A program made the position numbers and the translations under genes. Under the pieces are notes generated by a model. The model saw only the letters and a list, made by a program, of their open reading frames with translations, was not told where the DNA came from and did no database searches. Positions 24,081-33,829 of a stretch of DNA of 64,000 nucleotides are shown here, piece after piece; position 1 is the stretch's first letter, and every line of letters starts with the position of its first letter. Source of the stretch: Dactylis glomerata (lineage: Eukaryota > Streptophyta > Magnoliopsida > Poales > Poaceae); assembly GCA_007115705.1 (NCBI GenBank), contig QXEO01000143.1, positions 8,105,434 to 8,169,433 on the forward strand, written 5' to 3'.

Positions 24081-24330
24081 TCAGTATGCCGGCATATCAG
24101 GGCAAGAGCAAGATTTCAGTATGCCGGCATATCATGGCAAGAGTAAGATTTTTAGTATGCCGGCATATCATGGCAAAGAGCAAAATGGCAGTATGCCAGC
24201 ATATCATGGCAAAATGTCAGTATGCCAGCATATCATGGCAAAGAGCAAAATTTCAGTATACCCGCATATCGTGGCATGAGCAAAGTTTCAGTATGCCAGC
24301 ATATCCTGGCATCGACCAAAATCCCCAATC
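24081..24330 (+). repeat. 30-36 bp tandem array with a palindromic core
   Basis: About seven units begin AGTATGCCGGCATATC and continue with GGCAAGAGCAA. Three units (24085, 24120 and 24156) carry the perfect 12-base palindrome TATGCCGGCATA; later units have CCAGC instead. Two weaker units follow to about 24410. Confidence 0.88.
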
Positions 24331-24591
24331 ACCGTTTATTTCGGTTCGCCAGCATATCAAGGCATCTATCAAATACTCATATCGCCGTTTATTTCGGTAT
24401 GCCACCATATCACGGCATTCTATAATCCTTTCAGTTATCGCCAATTCTGGCACAGTAATATATCGAGACATCGATCTCAAAGCTAACAAGCATCGTATCT
24501 CTTATCATGTCCGGTTTCACAGAGTATCCCGGTTTAGCATATTAACATGTATTATCATCTTTGCATACTAACAAGTGCCCAGCGATGGCAC

Positions 24592-25160
24592 AGCCCAAGA
24601 GGCATATCAGTATACCGGCATTGTCAAAGCAGACAATGTCGATGAGACATAGCCCGAGAGGCAAAGTGTCGATATAAAGCCCAAGAGGCAAAGTAGCCCA
24701 AGAGGCATATCAGTATACCGGCATTGTCAAAGCAGACAATGCCGATGAGACATAGCCTGAGAGGCAAAGTGTCGATATAGTGCCCAAGAGGCAAAGCAGC
24801 CCAAGAGGCATATCAGTATACCGGCATTGTCAAAGCAGACAATGTCGATGAGACATAGCCCGAGAGGCAAAGTGTCGATATAAAGCCCAAGAGGCAAAGT
24901 AGCCCAAGAGGCAAAGCAGCCCAAGAGGCATATCAGTATACCGGCATTGTCAAAGTAGACAATGTCGATGAGACATAGCCTGAGAGGCTAAGTGTCGATA
25001 TATAGCCCAAGAGGCAAAGTTGCCCAAGAGGCAAAGCAGCCCAAGAGGCAAATAGCTCAAGAGGTAAAATATCGATATGGCCAAAGAGGGCAAAGCAGCA
25101 TTCCGGCATTGTCGAAGCAGACGATGTTGATGAGACATAGCCCAGGAGGCAAAGTGTCGA
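24592..25160 (+). repeat. 103-120 bp higher-order tandem array
   Basis: Units start GGCATATCAGTATACCGGCA at 24601, 24704, 24807 and 24927, with a decayed unit near 25100. Each holds 17-18 base subunits of the CCCAAGAGGCAAAG type. The extra length of the last full interval is one more subunit. Confidence 0.88.
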
Positions 25161-25374
25161 TATAGCCAAAGAGGGCACAATAGTATTTTGAGATAGCCCA
25201 TGAAGGCTAGCATATCATATATATATGAGTTCTTGTCAATCAGGACATTGCCTATGATGGCATGAGATAGAATTGGCTTGTGTAGGCCAGCATATCAGTT
25301 GTATGAATATACGAGTTGGGACTTTGGTATATTTCTTGTTGAAGCCTGTGCACGACTCTGCGAGTCCTCCACAG

Positions 25375-25387
25375 CCTCGGGGGCTAA
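25375..25387 (+). other. Polypurine tract of the repeat-built element
   Basis: CCTCGGGGGCTAA stands directly before the 3' LTR. A similar CTCGGGGGCT run occurs on the minus strand of the Tat element near 38081-38090. Confidence 0.65.
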
Positions 25388-26970
25388 TGTCGGGGATATA
25401 ACCCCGGGTATACCAAAGTACCCCTATTTATAAACTTATATACGTTGTATAGCTATTTTATATATGCAGGAATATTGAAGAACAAGCAAACAGCAGCCTG
25501 GGCCGGATTAACCAAGCCCAGGCCGGATTATACTGTAGCTGGGCCGGATTATAAGTCTCCTGGCCGGATTATTAAGGCCCAGGCCGGATTATATCTATTC
25601 AGCCCGGAATATAGCAGGCCAGGCCGGATTAAAGTGCCACTGGGCCGGCACAAGGCGTAGCCCCGGCCAGGCCGGCATTTCCTTCCCCGGCTGGGCCGGC
25701 GTCGCCCCTTCCCGGCCAGGTCGCGCCCCTCCTCCGGCTGGACCGGTCGGCCTCTCTCCTCCCCCGGCTTGGCCCGCCTCCAGGCTCTCCCGGCTGGGCC
25801 GGCGCGGCCACGTCTCCTGGCTGGGCCGGAGCGGAGCCCCGTCTCCCGCCTGGGCCCTGGCCGCTTATCCGGGTGGGCTGGCGTCCCGCCCCTGTCCCGG
25901 CTGGGCCGGCGCGTCGCCCCCGGCTGGGCCGGCTTCTTCTGCAGGCCGGGATTCTCCGCCGAGACATCACCCGGGTGGGCTTCCCTTCCTTCCCCGGCTG
26001 GGCCGGTGTGCCCAGGCCGGGATCCTCTGCCAGGCTGCCACTCCCAAGGGCCGGGGCAGCTCCCCAGGCCGGAATTAGAGCAGGTCGGGATCCCCAGGTA
26101 GGCCGGATTCATTTAATCCGGCTGGGCCGCTACCTGTGCACTGTTCCGGCTGGGCCAGGCCGGGATTCCCTGGCCCAGGCCGGATTACTCCTCCTCAGGG
26201 CCGAGATTTACCCCTCCGGGACTTATTCCTCGTCTGGCATCAACTCCAGCGCATCGTGCCAGTCCTGGGACGCCTCCAGGCTCGGACTGGCACATCCTCC
26301 GCCATCATATGCTGGTCTTGGGACGCCCCTTGGCTCAGACCAGCATATCCATCCTCTCCTAGTCAGTCTTATCCTCAGGAGGAGGATAAGACCGATGACA
26401 TGGTGATCCTGAAGACAGACGCTAGAAGACGAAGGCCAAGTACTCCAAGTACAGACATCGATGGGACTAGCCCATGACCGTGACGCAGCGCACAGTACCG
26501 AGGACGGTACTGTGCTGATGCAGGCTATAGTGTGACAAGACCCCAGTAGTCATCTCAGCTACAGTGCATGTATAGTGTATTGTGGGGCATCCCTTGTCCC
26601 CTGGGCTCCCTATATAAGGGGCACCAGGGGGATCGATCACCCCAAGCCTCCAGAGGAGGCTCATTCTCTCTCGCTCCATGGGAGCTCTCTAGCACTAGTT
26701 GTTTAGCTCTTGCCCAGTGCAGCCTCATATAGGCAAGATACACAGCTCAAGGAGCACCATTGTAGCTCTCATGTGAAGCTCATATAGATCAGACATGCAG
26801 GAGTAGGGGTGTTACCTCCTCACGAGGGCCCCGAACCTGGGTAGCTCGATGTGTTAGCAGTGAGTTTTGTGCTCGGTCTCTACCGAGTCATCCCTCTCCC
26901 GGATCCACCAGCGTACAGTCGGCCCCCATTTAAGCCATCCTATGGCATATGTTGTTTCACCACGACGACA
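25388..26970 (+). repeat. 3' LTR of the repeat-built element
   Basis: It is the direct-repeat partner of 20768-22350 and the same length. The few differences (for example GGCTTGG for GGCTCGG near 25770) are mainly C-to-T in this copy. Confidence 0.95.
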
Positions 26971-27460
26971 CTTCACAGCAACACCGTACTCATCACCGCG
27001 CCTCTCTCCCTCGCCACCACGGCCGGCCATGAGAGGCTCGAAGACTTGCAGCGCCAAGACGCCAACGGGCGCAGCTTTATTCTGGGAGATGTTGGTTCTC
27101 CCCTCCACCCCAGCTCCGGCCAGAGGAGCACCGAGGCGAACAGAAGAAACCCTAACACTCAATGGATCGGGCTGCTCAGATCCGGAGTTCCTCTCCCACT
27201 ACGGGGCAGCAAGCCCACTACCAGCCTACCGCTGCTACTACTACCTACTCCGGCACCACCCCTCCGCCATCTCCAGCCAGCAGCGCCGGCGGAGATAGCT
27301 CAGGGGCGGCCCGGTTTCTCTGGTGGACCTCTCAACGGGGAGGGAGCGAGAGCAGGGGAGAAGGGGAAAGTCACAATGCATGATCGATGCATGCATATCT
27401 GCTAAACAAGTTGCAGTACTGCCGTGCGTGTATGAGAGACATCAAATACGTACTTAATAT

Positions 27461-27864
27461 CTGGGTGCTCCGGTGGAGCTCCGGGCCGGATCCGCTGTCC
27501 CAGGTGCGTTCGCGACTCGGCGTAGCTGTGGAGCGCATCTTCCCCTCGCCGGTGACCGTGAGATGGCGGCGCCGGTCGTTGACGTCTATGGAGGATCTGG
27601 TGATGTTGTCCAAGCTGGCTTCGTCGAGCGTGGCGGAGGATGGAGGTGCTCAGGTGCCGAGGGACGTCGACTCCCCGGCCGCTCGGGGGCTCCTCCCAGT
27701 CCAAGCTTGAAGTGGAGGAGAGGCGGCGGGCTTCGCCGGCGTAACGTTCTCTGCGGCGAGGACGAAGCTAGGGCTCAGAAGGACCTATCTGTAATTCCTT
27801 TGTTTTCTGGGCTTTTCTATGTGAATCTTGGGTGATGTAATCAGTTCCTTCTTCGCAAAAAAAA
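27461..27864 (+). mobile_element. Short non-LTR retroposon, plus strand (404 bp)
   Basis: A 9-base poly(A) tail ends at 27865. Fifteen-base ATACGTACTTAATAT duplications flank it exactly (27446-27460 and 27865-27879). The body is GC-rich. Its end, GGTGATGTAATCAGTTCCTT before the A-run, looks like a LINE 3' untranslated end. It is a strongly 5'-truncated LINE or a SINE-like element, with no enzyme motif. Confidence 0.9.
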
Positions 27865-27879
27865 ATACGTACTTAATAT

Positions 27880-28016
27880 AAGATGTTTTAGCTTTGTGAA
27901 GCAAATGTATTTAGACACCTTTTAGTATGTATATTTAAGTAAACTACATACTAAAAGATGTCTAAATATATTTGCTTCATAAAACTAAAACATCTTATAT
28001 TTTAAAACGGAGGGAG
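27880..28016. mobile_element. Stowaway-like MITE, left end lost
   Basis: The right terminus ACGGAGGGAG is followed by TA (28017-28018). The AAGATGTTTTAGCTTTGTGA stretch pairs with its inverse near 27985-28000. The matching left terminus is missing where the preceding retroposon landed. It belongs to the same family as 19763-19922. Confidence 0.75.
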
Positions 28017-29801
28017 TACGTTTGACGAACTCATGAGCATCTGTGTACAGTGACTTTACGTAGCCATAGCCAAAATGATTTTGCGTAGTGGATATCCAGA
28101 TTCTGTGTACAGTGACTGACATGCGGGGTCAACCAATCAGCCACACAATAGTTTTCCTCTTCTTCCTTGTGCGGATTGGTGAGACGTGGAGCTCGTACAG
28201 AGATAAGAGCATCTCTAACATATCTCTTATATATCAAATCCTTAAAATATTAATAAAGGACATGGAAAAAAATGTGTTTACAGTTTTGCACGGGCTACCG
28301 CCAGGCAGACCCGTAATGGAAACCATGAAATAGAATATTTGGTTTTAAGGTTCAGTTTACGCGATCTGTTAGGTGGAAACCGTAAATCCAAATTTTTTTC
28401 TACATTTCAACAAATACAATGTTTGCAATATGTGACCCAAATCATAGGCAATGTGCAATGATAAAAAAAAAGGCATTGTCGTCGCCTCAAGCCGAAGAAG
28501 ATAGACCCAAGCAACACCACCGACTCCGAGATCACCGGAAGAACCTCCATCACCAAAAGAAACACCACCACCATCGCCGGAAGGAACACCACCACCATCG
28601 CCAGAAACACCACCACAATCGGCAGAAGGAACACCTAGATTTTACAAAATGGTAGGGCTCCGCCAAAGTATGCATGTGATGACAATTGTTGTTGAACCCA
28701 AAATATGAGAGACATGTTTGGACATAGCTATTTTCTAGGATTCCACCGCTAAATGAGCAATGCATCAATTCTAGGACCAAAACCTTCGAGATATACTATA
28801 TACTCCATGATTTATTTTGAGCACAACTATTATTTTTACTTTCAGTTTACTTACACTTAAAATAGTTGATCATGCATTCTAGAAATCTCTACTAGATTTA
28901 TAGCTCGGTGTCATGATATTTAAGCAAACAAAATGGACACAAACAAATACATATATTTTTCAATTCATCTGAGTGGCATAAATTAATCTATGAAGACATG
29001 TGTTCCTAGTACTTCCTTATTTTTCTCTAATGTAGAAAAAAAGTTAAAATCAAATATTTTTAGGAGGCAACCATCAAAAAAGGAAATACTGGTACCACTT
29101 CATTTGCAATATATGCGTCAAATGTAGTGCAAGTAATTTTTGTGGTCGAAGTTAAAATTACATAACAAAACTTAATATATCTTTTTTGCACTCTTACATG
29201 GTTAATTTCCCTAATACTAGAAAACCGTAGTGGATGAGATCGTTTTTGTCTAGAGAACCGTTTCTAAGTACAAAAAGTAAAAATATTTAGTATAAATAAA
29301 TGATAGTTGTTTTTTAAACTCTCTATAGGCCTCCCTTGGATGCTAACATGAACCCCTTTAATTATTTGGGGATGAGTGAAAATTCAACGATTATTATTTT
29401 GGGATAGGTGGAAAAAAAAACCTAAACCTTGCACTCACTCACCTTCTTTTGTCCGAGGATGTTGTCAATCTTGTGGATACTAAACTTGTGACCGCTAGCT
29501 CAACCTGAAAGTGGGCCGCTGACCGTGGAAGCTAGCGCTGCTATGAGGCTCGGCACACGATGCAGTGACGGTTTGACGGTGCGGAATCGGCAGCGATGTG
29601 GCGGATTCATGGCATGGAGAAATGGGCTGGACTCCGCAGGAATTGGCAGCGGCGCGGCGTGGTAGGAATGCAGCTGCGGGAAGTGGACGGGAACTTTCAC
29701 GTGGGGGTTGGGCTAGCGCGGATACATCGTGTTTTAGGGCAGCTGTATTGGTGCTCCAAATATATAGGCCAATATATATGACATTATATAGAATAGGGCA
29801 C

Positions 29802-31298
29802 TGATGACCCACAAGTATAGGGGGTGTATCGTAGTACTTTCAATAAATAAGAGTGTCGAACCCAACAAGGAGCAGAAAGTGTTGATGAGCGGTTTTGATC
29901 AAGGAATCACTGTAAATACCAGCAAACAGGTTTTCAGGGGTATTTGGTAATGCGAGTAAATAAAAGACAGTAGTAACAATTGCAGCAAGTGGCCCAATCC
30001 TTTCTTCAGCAAAGGACAAGCAGGTTGTGTACTTATAATAACCAAACGTTCTCGAGGACACACGGGAGTTTCTGTCAAGAGCTTTCGCTTCATAGAGCCA
30101 ATAGTATTCATTGGTTTGATAGGTGTTATGGGGGTGTACCTGTGCTAGCGCACTACCCTTACTAGGATAAATACACACTTGTGATTATACCCCTTGCAAG
30201 CATCCGCAAATACAAGAAAGTAATTAAGATAAATCTAACCACAGCCTTAAACTCTAAGATCCTACGCTCCCTGGTGCAATGGTTTCCCAATGGAGGTTTA
30301 GGTTTCTGTCACTCCAGCAACCCCACAATCGGTAGCCAAATACACAATGCATCTCACTAGGCCCATAAATGGTGAAGTATCATGTAGTTGACGTTCACAT
30401 GACACCACTAGTGAAATAGCACCACAACAATATCAAACCATTAAATATTTCTCAACAATAATTCACTACTAACATCTTGACTTCTCCCATGTCCTCAAGA
30501 ACTAAACGAACTACTCACAAGACATCATATAGATCATGATCAGAGGTGAAATAATGGTAAATAACAATCTGAACATAAACCTTAATTCAACGGTTCCACC
30601 CAATAGCATCAACTACAAGAGTAATCAACACCGGGAAAGTTTCCCCTATGAATATAACAAGATCCAACTCAAGATGTTACAGCGGGATGGCGTGGTGATG
30701 GTGGAGATGAAGGTGCTGGTGATGGAGATGATGATGATGATGATCCCGATGAAGTCCGGTGCAATGGTGATGACGATGGCGACGATCTCCCCTCTCCGGG
30801 AAGGAATTTCCTCGGCAGATTTCTGCCTGCCGGAGAGCTTTTCTCTCTCTGGTGTTTTCTGCCCCGCAGAGGCGGTGGTGTCTAACTCTGAGCCCCCCCC
30901 TTTGACTTAGGTTTTCGGGGACGATGATGTACGCGGAGGGGCGAGACCAGACGTGGGCCAGGGCACCCTCACACAGGGCTAGCGCAGCTAGGGGGCTGGC
31001 CGCGCCACCCTGGCGTGTGGGGCCCCCCTGGCTCCTCTCGACTCCTCCTTCTGGCTTCCTGAGTCTTCCGGGAAAATATAATTTCTGGGTATTTTTCTAG
31101 AATTTTCCTGATCTTTAAAATATGGTCTCTTGATGGTCCTTTTTCCAGCAGAATCCTGACTCCGGCAGCAACTCCTCCAATGATCATCAAACATGTGAAA
31201 GCAAAGGAAATAACATAAGTATCTTATCTAAATATGAAATATATCAATGAATAACAGTAAATTATGATACAAAATAGTGATGCAAATTGGACGTATCA
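29802..31298 (-). repeat. 3' LTR of the Athila-type element
   Basis: On the minus strand it starts TGATACGTCCAATTTGC and ends GTGGGTCATCA. It lacks a 13-base tandem duplication present in the partner LTR near 47685-47710. Its open frames are not conserved. Confidence 0.95.
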
Positions 31299-31299
31299 A

Positions 31300-31312
31300 C
31301 CCCCCCAAGCTT
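31300..31312 (-). other. Polypurine tract of the Athila-type element
   Basis: On the minus strand AAGCTTGGGGGGGT stands next to the LTR start, the same AAGCTTGGGG core as at 2092. Confidence 0.75.
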
Positions 31313-32990
31313 AGACCTCGCTTGTCCCCAAGCGAAAACTAAACTCGGTAAACATGACCACAGGTTTATGGAGTGAAGTATCGATAATCAAAATACGGAC
31401 AAGAAGCATCACATTTACCAAAGCACAAATTATAATAGACAGCAACTTCCCTTTATAAGATATAGACTTGCAATAGGTAAAAGGGGATCACATGTAAAGA
31501 TGCACAAGGTAAACTATAATTGGCAATGGCAAACCTTAGTTCTTGGTCAAAGGATGGAGAACAAACTATTCTCTCTTTTAAACGGAGCCTTTTAAAATAG
31601 AGCCAATATAGCAAAGACTATATGCTCAACAAATTAAACTTTTGCATTCATAGAAAGCTTCAAAGATATATTCCTTCAGACAAAAGCATTATACAAAACA
31701 AGGAAGATAATAAACATGATTAAACGGATCAACATATGAATGAGTGAAACATAACAACTCAAATGCTTGCTTTAGATAGAGGGAAATAGGTTGACTCAAC
31801 ATAAAAGTAAAAGATAGGCCCTTTGCAGAGGGAAGTAGGGATTAAACATGTGCTAGAGCTTTTTATTTGTAAAACAGAGGTGAAAAGTTATTTTGAGAGG
31901 TGGTTGCTTTTGTCAATGACTAGCAACGGAGTTCTTGATATCTTCCATACTAAACAAGTGAGAGCGGTTCCGAGATGTTTGATTAGTTGGCACTTTGGTG
32001 CTCTTTTATAGCTTTGCACTCCTCCCTACCTTTTTCCTTTCTCAAACCATGGCTAACCGATTCCATCGGGTGCCGACCAACTTTCACATTCCATTGGAGG
32101 AGTGCCTTTTTCTTTCTTTTCTTTTTGAGATTATAATGGTCTGACCAGCTCCCTTGCAAAATTAATGATGAGCAGATGAAGCTGCCTAGTCGAGGGGTAC
32201 TTAATTTAGTATGGAAGATAACAAACCCATCCACTACGTCCTCATGAGCTAAAAACAGTGGCACAAAATGGGAAGTATTTGAAGGTTTTTGAAAGGTAGC
32301 ACATGAAAATTTACTTGGAATGGCTTGAAATACCATGCATAGGAATTTATAGTGGACTCTTTGGAAGTGACTTGGCTTTTGGGAATTGGATGCACGAGAA
32401 GTATTCCCTCTCAGTACAGGTTTTTGGCTAGCAAGGTTGGGTAGCAAGCATAAGAGTTGCATGAAACAAACAAACATACATATAATAAGAACAATCATGC
32501 AAACTCCCTTGAAAGTACAACGATTTTAACTTTAAGAATAAAAATGCTTATAAGCCAAACATAAGGGAAAACTGAAGTGATGTAACTGCAAGCACTTCTT
32601 CATTCTTTTCTACTCAAACCTCAAGGTAAAGTTGCTACTGACCAAGCTAGGTTTGCCAAAACCAACTAAATCTACTCATGCTCCCAATATGATACCAATA
32701 CCAATCAACAAGACTAGTCATATAAGAGAGATTGCAGGCTAACATAAAGTGTGCGAAAAGTAAACGATAAAACTTCTCATTAACATTTTATTACCGCAAC
32801 TCACACCAAGGGATGCATAGATAACTAACTAAGGAGGATACTTCCAAACTGCAAACTATTCTATAAGATAACTTCTCTATTCATAATATGACACTACTTG
32901 AAAAGTAAATGAGGAAAAGGTAATGATGTGATACCGCGGCACTCCCCCAAGCTTGGAACAAGCCAAGGGGATGCCTATACCGATGACGAA
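31313..32990 (-). other. 3' non-coding region of the Athila-type element
   Basis: No convincing gene is seen. The segment at about 31980-32500 is strongly similar, reversed, to 63530-63990 in the other Athila copy, including an exact run of about 30 bases (around 32045-32080 and 63928-63960). A short frame there keeps HYKFLCMVF and PMESVSHGL in both. The rest is AT-rich. Confidence 0.65.
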
Positions 32991-33491
32991 TTACTCCTTT
33001 GGCGGTGGCGGTGGGCCTTCATCGTTGTCGTACTTCCAAGGCAGAGGTCCTCCATCAAAGAAGGATGTCTTGGTCTCCAAAATCCTGAAACTTGCAGCAG
33101 CACTCATTTGTTGAAATCTAGCTTCATACTCACAATTTTGGTTATGCACGTCGTAGAGTTGTGCTTGTAATTGGCTAGTCGTCTCTTGGAGTGAGAGGAC
33201 ATCCTTCCAAAGCTCTGTAGTCTCCTTCTTGTACTTGGCGACAAGCTCTTGATTAATCCTATAGATAATGTCCACCTCGCGTTCCGCCATCTTCTTGTAT
33301 TTGAAAACTTCCTGTTCTAATGCTTCCATCCTTGCTTCTAGACTCTCTTCTCCCTTGGGTCCTTGAACATCTTTAATCTGCAACTCCCCATCCTTGAGTG
33401 ACAACTCCTTCAGATGCATCTTTAGCTCCCTCATATACAGATTGATGGAATCCGCAGGAGGGTTCTCTTTAGATGAACCAGACGAAGACAT
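32991..33491 (-). CDS. Coiled-coil protein frame in the env position of the Athila-type element
   Basis: The frame gives 166 residues from ATG at 33491 (MSSSGSSKEN) to a stop at 32991. It lies between the polymerase and the 3' LTR, where Athila elements often carry an extra, sometimes env-like, gene. The first 25 residues are Ser/Gly/Asn-rich. Residues about 30-130 are charged heptad-like sequence (EARMEALEQEVFKYKKMAER, then LVAKYKKETTELWKD) predicting a coiled coil. The tail is acidic and proline-rich (NDEGPPPPPKE). No signal peptide or membrane segment follows this start. The frame stays open upstream through a hydrophobic stretch, and TTTCTGTCAG about 35 bases before the ATG could be a splice acceptor. 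Function unknown. Confidence 0.6.
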   Translation of the reverse strand: MSSSGSSKENPPADSINLYMRELKMHLKELSLKDGELQIKDVQGPKGEESLEARMEALEQEVFKYKKMAEREVDIIYRINQELVAKYKKETTELWKDVLSLQETTSQLQAQLYDVHNQNCEYEARFQQMSAAASFRILETKTSFFDGGPLPWKYDNDEGPPPPPKE

Positions 33492-33829
33492 TATAACTCC
33501 AAAGCAGAGGGCAATCCCTGACAGAAACAGCTCGAAACAAAACACGACGAGAAAACGATATACAGACCTCGGGGACTCTGGGGGGTTAAATAGGCAAAAA
33601 TTATACATCGAAACGAAGTCACAGGAGGAAACCGGGATGGAAACGAGTTCCGGTGTGTTCTCACACATGGGTGGCGCGGCCAGGGGTGGGCCCGCGCCAC
33701 CTGTGTGTGAGACACACACGGACTCTTTTTCCTCCCCGTTTTCGTCTCGTGATTTTTCATATTTAGTAAAAATAGCAAAAATATTAAAGGAAGAACTTTT
33801 CGCGAAACTTTTATGACTAGAACTGTTAC

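Larger units (their letters stand above)
20768..26970 (+). mobile_element. Short, non-coding LTR retrotransposon built from tandem repeats (6.2 kb)
   Basis: Two 1583-bp LTRs differ at about six positions, mostly C/T, so the insertion is young. CTTCA duplications flank it (20763-20767 and 26971-26975). It has a tRNA-Lys primer site and a polypurine tract, but its 3.0-kb inside encodes no Gag, protease or polymerase motif. Instead it holds several tandem arrays. It must have been copied by proteins of another element, which fits a large non-autonomous (LARD-like) type. Confidence 0.93.
20108..27374 (-). mobile_element. Non-LTR retroposon (LINE-like), minus strand, split by an LTR element
   Basis: The poly-T tract at 20107-20130 is the poly(A) tail of a minus-strand insertion. 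Ten-base AATGCATGAT duplications flank it (20098-20107 and 27375-27384). Without the nested LTR element its own sequence is about 1.06 kb. It shows GC-rich segments and a GGGGCCTTTCCCATTC end before the tail, and no recognisable endonuclease or reverse transcriptase. It is a 5'-truncated or internally deleted LINE, or a non-autonomous relative. Confidence 0.8.

Noticed and set aside
28419..28655. His/Lys-rich 78-codon frame
   Set aside because: It is a translation of CACCACCA low-complexity sequence within the Harbinger-like element.
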